A DNA stretch of 64,000 nt from Mesostigma viride (Eukaryota; Streptophyta; Mesostigmatophyceae; Mesostigmatales; Mesostigmataceae). Made by a program: the position numbers and the translations under genes. The notes under the pieces were generated by a model, which was not told where the DNA came from, ran no database searches, and saw nothing but the letters and a program-made list of their open reading frames with translations. This document shows, piece after piece, positions 20,301-28,753 of the stretch (positions are counted from its first letter, which is position 1; every line of letters begins with the position of its first letter). The DNA is taken from the NCBI GenBank assembly GCA_009746045.1, contig RPFO01000165.1, positions 2,457,521-2,521,520 on the forward strand, given 5' to 3'.

Positions 20301-20945
20301 CTGGCATGGCTTGCAAGTATATGTGCCCCTGACCTGCTGGTTTTGAGTCGGCTCACTGACTCCCAGCTGGTTGAGGTGGGGGCTGAGAGTGTGGTGCAGG
20401 CTGTCATGATGTCTCCCCCTCTTATACTGGGTCCTGTAGATTTGTACAAGCCCCTTGACATGATCCTTTATGTTGACAGTTCTATGGACAATAGGAAGGT
20501 CACTGAAGTCAGGGGCAGGGCAGCAGCAGTAGTCACCCTGGAGCAAGATCACACCTCACTTGTTACCTGGTACAGTCGGTTGCAAAACAGGGTTACACCC
20601 AGCAGTGATATTGCTGAGTGCAGGGCAATCTGTGAAGGGCTGCATACTGCTCTTTACTTAAGGGAGCTATTCTACCAGCTATGTCAAGTGGCTTCCTGTA
20701 GGTTGCAGCTGCACACACTGGTGAGGACTGATAGCATGGGCATGGTGCAGTTTGTGCACAGGCAGTTAGCCAGGAGCAGGGACCTTGACTACTTGTTGCT
20801 CAAGGAGATGTCCTACCTAGCTCACATTGAACATGTGCCTGGTGTGGATAACCCTGCAGATGCCCTCACCAAGCTGGAGGAGAAGGCGGAGCGGCAGTAC
20901 CCCCTGCTCCGTGGGCTCATGGACCCCTTGCATGGGCAGCCATAG
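17376..20945 (+). CDS. pol: X' pol: integrase, protease, RT, RNase H
   Basis: About 1189 residues, counted from the codon after UGA. A His/Cys zinc region (LHHMFGHSG ... CGCQ) is near 130-170. DDE integrase acidic residues appear in MDIQHIRG (~189), VQADLQFD (~241) and GQQGAVERS (~272). A retropepsin-like segment follows, with VDTNSQVSVI (~525, DTN in place of DTG) and AILGQNFL (~588). RT has FKRAFLKGD (~796) and LHGDDLHLIG (~888) in place of the YVDD box. Copia-type RNase H has LYVDSSMD (~1031), SDIAECRAI (~1077) and RTDSMGMV (~1117). RT and RNase H place it with Ty1/copia, but copia order is PR-IN-RT-RH, whereas here the protease lies between integrase and RT. The frame is fully open. There is no natural pol ATG at the start, which fits readthrough from gag. 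Confidence 0.9.
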   Translation, partial: LATSSPVNSQSPLGEGVLNVHKDGGVPLVQHQGCKDVVLPLDCNNNAAAESPMPHAGGGSPAGAGLEGQRTLLEGPGAVQGAGPGLGRQDGLQGSPGTSGVDHVSPHTVQTSRQVSTERVLSYAEAGHRLHHMFGHSGQAAMFAWKLGREPLWEACQAAAENCGCQENAVHPPQSHAREPARERGDIQMDIQHIRGLYILVGVDRFSRYRLIDILPGMQEHHLLLGMKALIPGFGVCKSVQADLQFDCLLKHQDQLPCKLVVVPRESHGQQGAVERSIREVKTVVLAAKSVPLVASALERAAWCKGIEEQLNHRVNYYFDGVAVSPLALQYSLLPENVVQASLRKADRLFAQLRRKDKNWNVLRPQVGLKVRMWKEPSIPGKRGKWQDGVVTRVEEANRSCLVALEKDPRHVYRLSWAHVKERRPHAIWPADGPGPPSWVEEPGQSQAAAANNPLVVDDGLSLLEDDEQEAAEATVTRPEGTGQPPKARGPLMADVIRALMRSKHDPKVSKLTGWGSCWAATMEVDTNSQVSVIREEDAVGLQMSHPSCLAVSDFSGKVSMKILGEVSVPILGVPTTFCVVEGYQGPAILGQNFLCMPGVTLTSDKLALEGRGSLPLERYHYSQGLAVAVKAVKSQPAEGPQGQEPIAEDLLIIPTTFDPRQLGVNRYQIAAHSPIPWRQLVEMMQSPKMAKAWTLGFVASGHEWIVSNCAEPVDELPEVHQLLRLMFVLKLKEVDGVQVPHVRPVVTEYHGTGQLLDEELYTPGMLHDTWRILLCIFLSFLVKGVPYSSVLIDFKRAFLKGDQDQARQTWRDIPPFFVTVPAVWRAEIKARYLRILKGLEGLRSSPIIWRKSLEKFLKNTCGFSVSPVDPCLFQGSHNGLPVFASLHGDDLHLIGPPDWVEAVLAKIQKRFELGKIQHMVENEPMVFCGMQATLFQAKGSWFIRMEGGKDYPQQIVDALQEPITQARCATIRGMLAWLASICAPDLLVLSRLTDSQLVEVGAESVVQAVMMSPPLILGPVDLYKPLDMILYVDSSMDNRKVTEVRGRAAAVVTLEQDHTSLVTWYSRLQNRVTPSSDIAECRAICEGLHTALYLRELFYQLCQVASCRLQLHTLVRTDSMGMVQFVHRQLARSRDLDYLLLKEMSYLAHIEHVPGVDNPADALTKLEEKAERQYPLLRGLMDPLHGQP

Positions 20946-21952
20946 AGACCAGGCCTTGCTTCAGCTTGGGTGTCCCCGGTGGGTTGTTTGACCAAAGTGC
21001 CAAGTGGTGACTGGTGCTTGCTGGTTGACAACTGGTCCTTCAGGGTTAGGTACACCCTCCTGGACAGGAGTTGGTGTGGAATGTCACTCCTACCAGCTGA
21101 GAATAATGCCTGGCCCTCCCCATGGGGTTCAGAAGAGTCGCCAGGACTTAAGTCGACGCCTTTGGCCTCAAACAGTTAGGCCATGCAAGGGCAACCCGAA
21201 TGCTGGTTCTTACAGGTTGCTGTACATATGTTTTCTAGTGCTTGTTTCCAACCTGTTGCTAATAAAGAACCTGGTTGTGTGACCATGTGACATGGTTGCC
21301 AGGGAGCCACATTCTGGGTTATATAATGCTTGAATAAAACATAATCATGTCATTCTCATGTATGTTGTTCACCTGGTTGTCATGTTTGTTTTGTGAAAAG
21401 TTCCAGGTCACCTATAAACCTGGAGGTTGGGGTGGGGTTCAATTCCCCAGCAGAGCCACAGCCTGGCGTGAATGACTCCTGGGCTTAACACCCAGTGAAG
21501 ACATGGGCTCCCCAAGGAGACAGCATTAATCTAGGTGCTACCTGAGTTCTTTGAGCAGAAGGGAAAGGTTGGCCAAGGCGGGCGCCATAAGAACGGGCGC
21601 CTGTGATAACTGTGAAAGACCAGGAACTCACAATAGTACGTTCTTGGCATCCTGTAATCCCAGCCATTGAGCTAGGTAATGTACCTTCACATTAATCCAA
21701 CACCAAGTTCCCAAGGAAAGGTTGGGAGCTGACCAAGGGGTCAGGGGATAACCTGGGGTGACCTCTGATTCACTGGCCAGCATACCTAAGCTATTCCAAG
21801 GGCACATATGTTGTGTTCCCAAAAGGAAGGCAGGAACCTGGGCCCTGACAGGTCTGATCAACCTCAAGGGACCAAGCGATCTGTGGCTGAGTGGGCACAA
21901 GCTAGGCTAGGTTGTTTCAAGCTGGTCCAGCTCCAAAAGAAGAAAGGGTTGG
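20946..21952 (+). other. X' 3' untranslated region
   Basis: About 1 kb between pol and the 3' LTR with no gene. It holds AATAAA signals near 21260 and 21333, a CCAGG...CCTGG hairpin (21403-21423), a T-arm-like GGGGTTCAATTCCCC (21434-21448), CAATAGTACG at 21631-21640 (complement of the primer site) and a polypurine tract ending AAGAAAGGGTTGG at 21952. The same modules occur in the diverged X family, so this region probably carries RNA signals. Confidence 0.6.
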
Positions 21953-22599
21953 AGTTAGCATTTTGGGCAACCAATATGCTAAGTGGATGCAGTTTGGAAA
22001 GACCTTTCCAACGCCGTGCTGACCGCCTGAAACAGACAAGGGACAAGAAAGATATGAGGTCCCGAAGTCCTAGCCGTCCGCGGTCAGCGAGGGTGCAACC
22101 TTCTGGGTAGTGGACAGGACACGTGGCAGGCCGTGCCTGCACAGGCTTAGCCTGACTATCACGTGACTGTGGTCCACGTAGACCAGGAGGGGCAGCAGCC
22201 TGCGACTGGTGGGGTACTGGAACTGGCGCAAGGCTGCAAGGATACTAGGTCTTGCAGGCTTGTGACAGGTCCTGTACTTCCTAGGTTGCAGGTAGCTAGG
22301 TAAATCCAGTTCGTCCTGGCTCTGCAAGGATGCCAGTGGACGTTGAGGATTTGCTAGCAAGCCTGCAACATGCCTCGTCACACCGATGGGAACGAGGAGC
22401 AACAAAGAGGCATATAGCTTGGTCATGGGGATGGCCAAGCTATCTCGGAAGCACGCGCTCTGGTTGCCCACTTGAACGTGGAAGTGACCAACAAGGTGTG
22501 GCTTGGTGTTTGGGCTAAGGATTGCTGTCTCCAGCAATTGGCTCAAGCTTTGCGTGAAAGACCAAGAGCTCACACGCTCTGGGCTGGTTTCGTCTAACT
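21953..22599 (+). repeat. X' 3' LTR
   Basis: 647 bp, the same as the 5' LTR. It is preceded by the polypurine tract and followed by the second GGAGC target repeat. Confidence 0.9.
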
Positions 22600-23468
22600 G
22601 GAGCTGAAGCTGGACTGCTGGACTTCAACAGCGCCGAGGCTATTGACAGGCCAGGTGTCTTTGTGGTGTAGAATAGCGGGTCAACGTTATGAGGACTGGA
22701 CAGAAAATGGAAAAGGACAATTTGCGGTGCGGAGCCAGATCGCTGGAATGAATGCGAAATCGCTGGCAGCCCTACAAAGGGATTTCTTCTAGAAAGGAAC
22801 GATTAGACGCAATGTTTGCTGGGCCACTCACACGCAAGGTGTGAGCGTGCAGATTGTCTGAAGGATATTATGCTTCGACCTTGCTGGACGTGACTCAATG
22901 TCGGACATTCCCAGGGACAGAAATGCCGGAGCCTCTAGGAGATGAGATCGGCAACAGGGTAGCAATTTAGATTTGTCGGGATGCCTTCCTGCTTTTGTTG
23001 GCATGTGTGGTAGAAAGCCAGGACGGCAACTGGAATGCGGTTTCTATTCGCATGGTTCAGGCAGCAAGATAGTTTTGGCATTCCTGGCTGGACTGACAAG
23101 TGTGGCGTGTGTCATGCGTGTGGCATGACGAATGGTTTGGTTCATAGTCGAAGAGGACTCTCACGCAGCGTGTAGTCTCTTCGAGTCTCTCGTTAGTGGC
23201 CTTCGTGTTTCTCCCTTTCCTTGGGAGCAAGGCTTCATGGAGCGCTGCCTAACTGCGGGCTCGTGAGCATGGAGTGCATCGATATTGAGACTATCAACGT
23301 GTTGTAATTGTATTAACTTTCTCAATAAACTCCGCATGTGCGGCTTCATCATCAGACTGTGCAAAGTGTGTGTTTTGAAAGCATTATTCTATAGCAGGGG
23401 AGGCAATAAGGTGGTTATCAGGCACGAGGGACAGTTCCTTGTCCTCGGCTGAGAGCCCTCCTTTCTTT
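22600..23468 (+). repeat. Y1 segment A1, right part
   Basis: Continues A1 after X'. Compared with A2 it lacks about 9 bp near 23232 (the GGTAGCATG region). It contains the presumed RNA start (23172-23186) and an AATAAA, and ends CTTTCTTT directly before the primer site. Confidence 0.85.
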
Positions 23469-23483
23469 ACTCGAAGAGACTAC
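23469..23483 (+). promoter_or_regulatory. Self-complementary primer-binding site of Y1
   Basis: ACTCGAAGAGACTAC directly abuts segment A1 and is the exact reverse complement of 23172-23186 inside that segment. It is followed by a small hairpin (AGACTAC CCG GTAGTCT). No TGG-type tRNA primer site is seen. This layout matches Tf1/sushi self-priming. Confidence 0.65.
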
Positions 23484-23764
23484 CCGGTAGTCTGCTTCCT
23501 TCTGTTCGAAGCCAAGACGTTGGCTTTAGTGTTTAGCAACCATCAGCAGTACAGGGAACGGCCTGGCTGACAGTTTGTAAAGGAAGTGTCTTGAGACAGA
23601 TTTTAAGAAAATAGAACTAGCCAGAATTTGCTGGCTCTTGTCTTTTTCTGGCAGGCTAGTCGAGTCGTTATCCTTGACACCTGTTATAAAGCCTTTGGTT
23701 GTTGCTTCTTCTCAGCGAAACCTAGGCTTGTTGGTTCTTGTTTTGCCCATCGGTCAGCTGGTGC

Positions 23765-25576
23765 ATGCCACTGACGCGAGCGCAGACTCGAGCCATGGCA
23801 GATGCAAATAGAGCAGATGCCGACACGTCCGCTCCGGGGTCGAATGGCGGGATTCCTCCCGCCGTACCCGCAGTGGGTGAGAGTCGCGACCAAGAAGCGC
23901 CGCTGAGTATGGTGGCGCTGTTCGCGCAGATGCAAGCGCAGATGCAGCAACAGTCGCAACAGTTGCAGCAGCAATTGCAGGCGATGCAGATGCGGGAAGT
24001 GACCGACAGATTGGTGGCCGTAGAGGGTCGTCATCTGCAGTCCACACGATGGGACGGGCAGGCATCGATGCCGGGCCCCAGTGGTGTTGCCGCGGAGCCG
24101 AGGGAGCGGGACCAGCCGCCAACCTCAGGTAATGCGGCGGGAAGGGCTTCGATGGAACCGGGGGTTTTGGCTGGGTCGCTAACCCAACACGACTTGCTTG
24201 GTGAGGCGGATGGTCAGCCACGGGGCGAGTATACGCTGGCGCCCAGGCGCCTGCCTTTCGATCAAGCGCGAGACGGATTGCACGAGGAGAACGGGGCAGG
24301 GCTGGCGCGCGCGATGGACCCACACAGGGGTGCACCAGGACGCATGCTGCCAGGCGGGGCCTCAATTCCGTTTGGGCGAGGCGGTGGGGCGCTGACCGGC
24401 GGGTCGACTGCACGGTGGTCAAGTGTGCCAATCGGGCGCATTCCGCCCATGGAGGACATAACCACGCCGCTGGCTTTCCGAGTACGGGAGGCAGCACGAC
24501 CAAGCACGCTGGCGCAGGGACGCGCAGCTCAGCGACCGCCGGAGGATGCCGATGGGGTGCAGTACCCGCAAAGGGTGCGCCTCATACCGGAAGGCGCGAA
24601 GATGCCCACCCTACCACGGGTGGACATGCGCGAGAAGTTCTCCACAACCGGCAATCTGGCCACGCTGGCGCAGGCCTACAACGCGTACAAGTCATGGATT
24701 GATCTGCAATACATGACTACGCAAGGCGCTGTAATGCATGAGTTTGTGATGAACAACATGCATTTTTTCTTTCACGGCCTTACGCTGAGGCGAGTGGCTA
24801 GGCTGGTGGAGCAGTGGAGAGAGGTCTCGCTGTACACGCGTCACACGGACGTGTGGTTCGGCTTCGACGGGCGTGGCCAGCCCGACTATGACAACATCAT
24901 GTATGGTGTCGACCCTGCCGAGGAACTGTGGGGCCTCCTTCGCCAGGAATACCCGGTGGAGACCATCAAGGCAGAGCGTGAGTGGCGCAGTTTCAAGATA
25001 GCCGAGGGTGAAACCCCGGAGCAATCTTACGAGCGCCTCATGGAGTTCGCCGGCGAAGTGGAGGACTGGTCCGAAAAGCTGGCGTGTCAGAAATGGCTGC
25101 AAGCGCTAGGCTCCAAGGAGATGGAGCTGCCCACGCCGCCCAACGGCCAGCCGTGGCGATTGCGGTCACTGTGCATTGAGGTCAGGGCCATGATGCGACG
25201 ACACGCGCAAGGCCGGATCTCGGTAAGCACGGTGGTGGCCGAGCTGCAGGCCAAGGTCGACGCGCTGACCAAGGCCAAGTCGGGTGAGTCGTCTGCCACA
25301 AGACAAGCGCGCCCGCAAGGCGGCCACGGTGCTAGCAGGAACCAAGGGGGGTCTCGCAACGCCTCATCGCATGATGCAACCCAGGGTAACGCCGCTGGCG
25401 GCAACAAAGACGCTGCCGCCCCGACGCGAGCTGGGGGGGCACGTCCTCACAGACGGGTACTAGGACGGATGCGCGCAAATCGGGCTGCTTCCTTTGCGAC
25501 AAGGATGGGCACCTTAGTCGCGAGTGTCCAAGCCGCTGCACGAAGCCGCATGGGGCAGACACGAAGTGGCACCTGA
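23765..25576 (+). CDS. gag: Y1 gag
   Basis: About 603 residues from the first ATG at 23765 (a second in-frame ATG is at about 23795). A Gln-rich helical segment (about residues 50-80) precedes a long low-complexity linker. The capsid-like core (RVARLVEQWREVSLY, WGLLRQEYPVETIKAEREW, TPEQSYERLMEF) resembles the retrotransposon gag family. The C-terminus in this frame is Arg-rich without a knuckle. The CCHC knuckle CFLCDKDGHLSREC lies in the -1 frame from about 25486, after a run of seven G (25433-25439). The gag stop TGA overlaps the pol ATG as TGATG at 25574-25578. Y2 gag (46038-47846) is nearly identical. Confidence 0.8.
   Translation: MPLTRAQTRAMADANRADADTSAPGSNGGIPPAVPAVGESRDQEAPLSMVALFAQMQAQMQQQSQQLQQQLQAMQMREVTDRLVAVEGRHLQSTRWDGQASMPGPSGVAAEPRERDQPPTSGNAAGRASMEPGVLAGSLTQHDLLGEADGQPRGEYTLAPRRLPFDQARDGLHEENGAGLARAMDPHRGAPGRMLPGGASIPFGRGGGALTGGSTARWSSVPIGRIPPMEDITTPLAFRVREAARPSTLAQGRAAQRPPEDADGVQYPQRVRLIPEGAKMPTLPRVDMREKFSTTGNLATLAQAYNAYKSWIDLQYMTTQGAVMHEFVMNNMHFFFHGLTLRRVARLVEQWREVSLYTRHTDVWFGFDGRGQPDYDNIMYGVDPAEELWGLLRQEYPVETIKAEREWRSFKIAEGETPEQSYERLMEFAGEVEDWSEKLACQKWLQALGSKEMELPTPPNGQPWRLRSLCIEVRAMMRRHAQGRISVSTVVAELQAKVDALTKAKSGESSATRQARPQGGHGASRNQGGSRNASSHDATQGNAAGGNKDAAAPTRAGGARPHRRVLGRMRANRAASFATRMGTLVASVQAAARSRMGQTRSGT
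25433..25439 (+). promoter_or_regulatory. G7 run, candidate -1 frameshift site before the CCHC knuckle
   Basis: A run of seven G in gag codons GGG GGG GCA. In the -1 frame there is no stop from here to the pol ATG (25576), and the only CCHC knuckle is in that frame. Y2 has the same run (47703-47709). A classical X XXY YYZ heptamer is not perfect, so an ancestral one-base indel is the alternative. Confidence 0.4.
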
Positions 25577-26904
25577 TGAACAAGTGTCCAGCCGCGGGCA
25601 TCAAGACGGTCCACTTCGCCGAGATGGCGGGCAAGACCGACTCGATGGAAGCCCAGGTGGCTGCCATCAAGCATGGTGAGGAGGCGACGGCGCCCCCCAA
25701 CCAATTCGAGACGGTGTACCGGGAGGACCCATTCTGGGCGCCCATGCCGGGTGACGTCGAGATCAACGCTGCGGAGGCTACCAAAGGCAAGCAGGCACGC
25801 AGCCCGCTTTCTTTTCAGCAGGCACCCATGTTGCCTGCCGGGCAGTTGCCCGCGTCCTTTTCCATGCCGCTGGCTGGGGTGCAATCTGCTTTTGAGCATG
25901 CGAACCCTGCTGGGCTGGAGCAGCGTAGGCGATTGGCGCCTGTGTACCCAATGCCGTTCATTGTGGACGTACCCATGTTTTCAGCACGGCAGGTGGTCGA
26001 CACCTTCGGGCAGAAGGGGGTTGAGTGGCTGGGGTCGGTTGTGTCCGAGATCCAGTTGTTCGCAGATGGGCATGATGTGCGCACCTTGCGCAATTCTGAG
26101 TCCGTCACCTACGGGCGCCAGCCGGTAGAAGCCGCAGTGCCCGTGGTGCAAGCGGGAGTGGTCAGCACAAGTAGCCAGCAGCGCACTAGTGCAGTCCCCC
26201 AGGTTCCCACGGTGGTTCCATACCCCAATGGTGAGCCGTCCATGGCGTTCCAAGCAGTTGGAGCCTGTGGAGATGTATGGAGCGACATGGTGACATGTCC
26301 GTTGGTTGGCGCAGTCAAGCTTGATAGCGGTGCTCAGCCGCTAGTCATCAGCACGGACTTGGCCACCATGCTGAACCTGACCTACGAGAACGGTGGCTTA
26401 GTGGAAAGCCCCGTGTCTGTGTCAGGTTGGCAGGGTCCGGCTAGTAAGCCGTACGCTATGACGGCGGTTAAAGTCAACGTGATTTTCAATCCGTTGCGCG
26501 CCTCTAGCATGACCACCGTGTCCGCGTATGCGCTGGTGGTCAACAAGTGTGGATATTCCGCACTACTCGGGGTGGATGTCCTTGCTCGCGCCATGGTTCA
26601 GGTGGACTATAGGGCGGAGGAGGCATCTTACATCCCTGATTGGGATGGGGCTGGCCTGAAGCGGGCCAGTGTGCCGGTCTCATGCTTCAGTTCTTCAGCC
26701 GGGGCTGCACGCCTCAACCCTTCCGCGGCTGCGGGCGTGGTGGAGGTCAGCATGGTGGAGGTACGGGCGGCGGGCTCATCGGCGTGGGACAAGCATCGGA
26801 CGGTGCTGCCCCAGCCAACGGCGAGCATTGCCAAGATGCGCACGCAGTGGTCGCTGGATGCTGTGACGTCCACGCGGCAGCTGGCTATGCGCAAGCGGGT
26901 CTGA
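25576..26904 (+). pseudogene. pol: Y1 pol 5' part: retropepsin, prematurely stopped
   Basis: Start of pol, identical in plan to the Y2 ORF at 47846. The aspartic protease has KLDSGAQPLVIS (about residue 249) and ALLGVDVL (about 328). Relative to Y2, two A bases are missing at about 26901 (GGGTCTGAAG against GGGTAACTGAAG), which creates a TGA. Just downstream (26957-26963) the CCGGGTG junction marks a 2163-bp in-frame deletion that removed the methyltransferase and the N-terminal two-thirds of RT. Confidence 0.85.
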
Positions 26905-26963
26905 AGCCGTCATCACCATTCCTCAGATGGCCAGCCATGGCCTCACTTTGCTGCAACCGGGTG

Positions 26964-27948
26964 GCCGGACGCCTGATGCCGCCAAGGTCGAATCCATTGT
27001 GCAGGCCGCCGTACCCACGGATGTCTCAGGGGTGCGGGCGTATTTGGGTTTGGCTGGCTATTACCGAGGTTACATTGAGAACTTCAGCAGCAAGGTGAAG
27101 CCCTTGACCGAGTTACTCAAGAAGGGGTGCGTGTGGGCGTGGGGTCCCGCACAGCAACGCGCCATCGAGACAATCAAGCAGGAGCTCACGTCGGCCCCGA
27201 TTCTGCGCGCCCCTGACTATGCTTTGCCATTTGTGTTATATACCGACTGGTCCAAGGTAGGACTGGGTGCGGTCTTGGCGCAAAAGGATGGTGATGGGCG
27301 CGAGCACGTTATTGCTTATGCTAGTCGCAGCAACAACCCAGCGGAGAGCCGGTATTCTTCCTATGAGGGGAGGCACTGGCTGTGGTGTGGGCCATCAAGC
27401 ACTTTCGCCCGTATTTAGTTGGGCGCGTGTTTACTCTGGTGACAGACCACCAGCCGCTTCAGTGGCTAATGACCAACACCAACCTGACGGGTAAGCTCGC
27501 CCGATGGGCCATGATTATCCAGGAGTACCACATGACCATTGTGCATCGGGCCGGCAAGGACCATGTCAACGCCGATGTGCTATCCCGATACGCCATGCCT
27601 ACCACTGTTGACCACACTGGAGCCCGGGCCATGGGTGCCGAGGGCTCGTCGGGTTCTGTGGTCTTTGTGAACGCTGCTGGGTATGCGGCCGACGATGAGG
27701 AGGAGGCGTGGTGGCGCAGTGTCGAGTACTCTGTGGCGGACTTCGGCATCAGCGACGACCCGGTGCGGCCGTCGCCATTCACGCCATCCAAAGCTGTGTG
27801 CGCTATGGAAGAGGGTAGGTCTCTGTCCTTTGACATTGATCCTTCTCTGCAGCAGCTGATCGCTGTGCAGGCTCTCTTAGCGCGTAGCTCTCTTGCTGAT
27901 TGCTACACCGCTGATATCTGGCTAGATGGTCGAGTTTTGGAGCAAGTG
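26964..27948 (+). pseudogene. pol: Y1 RT C-terminus and RNase H remnant
   Basis: Begins GGRTPDAAKVESIVQ, the RT thumb region of Ty3 elements, followed by LGLAGYYRGYI and the RNase H start LYTDWSKVGLGAVLAQ. One G is missing near 27368 (Y2 has AGGGGGAGG), so RNase H continues in another frame (VWAIKHFRPYLVGR, TDHQPLQWL, ADVLSRY). The catalytic IDD box is absent because of the upstream deletion. C2 interrupts the linker toward integrase at 27949. Confidence 0.85.
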
Positions 27949-28725
27949 TGTTGGAAAGGTAGAGGAAACTAATGGGTTTTACACAATGCCTTGTGCTTGG
28001 CCTTGTTACCCTTGCACCTTGCAGGTGATGAAAGACTGAGCTTGAAGACAATGGAAGAGAGACCAGAAAAAGAGTTTTATTTCTTAGGCTGAGAGGTTAG
28101 GAAAAGAGGTACCTGGCCTTAGGAGCCAGTTTCTTTTTATACCTTTCTAGCTAGGAAGGATGACATCAGATGCTGATGTCATCATAGAAGCTTGTAGAAA
28201 CATCTAAGCATATTCCCAGCATATTCTCAGTATATTCCAGGAATATTCCTGGTATATTCCTAGAACATTCCAAGGTCATTCTAGAAAGGTTCTAATGAGC
28301 TGGCATGACAGTTGATTGCCAAATGTCCTCTGAACAATGTGCCACATCTAATGCTTAATAAAGTGACACATGGTTTCTACTTGGAATGACAAGTGTAATC
28401 CAATGAGTCTATCCACTTGTCAGTCAATGGAATGCAACACTTGTCACTATGAGCTTCCAACACATGTCAGCTCATGGAATGGACACTTGTCTACCAAAGA
28501 AGTACACCACTTGTCAAGCATGGAAGTGATGCTACTAGACCAACTCAGGTACAAGAGATCTATGGCCAAATATAGGACTATGGCACATGAACATTGATCA
28601 GCTCATTGAGAGCAATTCATCTAACTTATCAATCTATCAAATTCTCAGCCCTTGTGAAGTAAAACAAAGAAGAAGAAAGTCAGGCTGGAATATAGTGTGG
28701 GCAGGTGGGTATATGATCCCCAACA
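27949..28725 (-). repeat. C2 3' LTR
   Basis: 777 bp with TG...CA ends, AT-richer than its surroundings. It contains repeated ATTCC/TATTCC motifs (about 28205-28290) and several ACTTGTC words (28400-28520). It matches 33117-33897. Confidence 0.9.
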
Positions 28726-28753
28726 CCCCCCTTAGCCAGCTGAACACAAAGGA

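Larger units (their letters stand above)
14118..22599 (+). mobile_element. X', complete copia-like element with ORF1 and IN-PR-RT-RH pol
   Basis: An 8482-bp element with two 647-bp LTRs (14118-14764 and 21953-22599) and the 5-bp target duplication GGAGC (14113-14117 and 22600-22604). The LTR ends are AGTTAG...CTAACT, a 6-bp inverted repeat unlike the usual TG...CA. Order: LTR, primer site, ORF1, gag, UGA, pol, 3' region, purine tract (about 21935-21952), LTR. All three reading frames are open and the LTRs look identical by eye, so it is young and may be complete. It is related to, but clearly distinct from, the minus-strand X family. Confidence 0.95.

Noticed and set aside
22070-22573. 167-codon minus-strand frame, also at 14235-14738
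   Set aside because: It lies wholly inside the X' LTR and is duplicated only because the LTR is.
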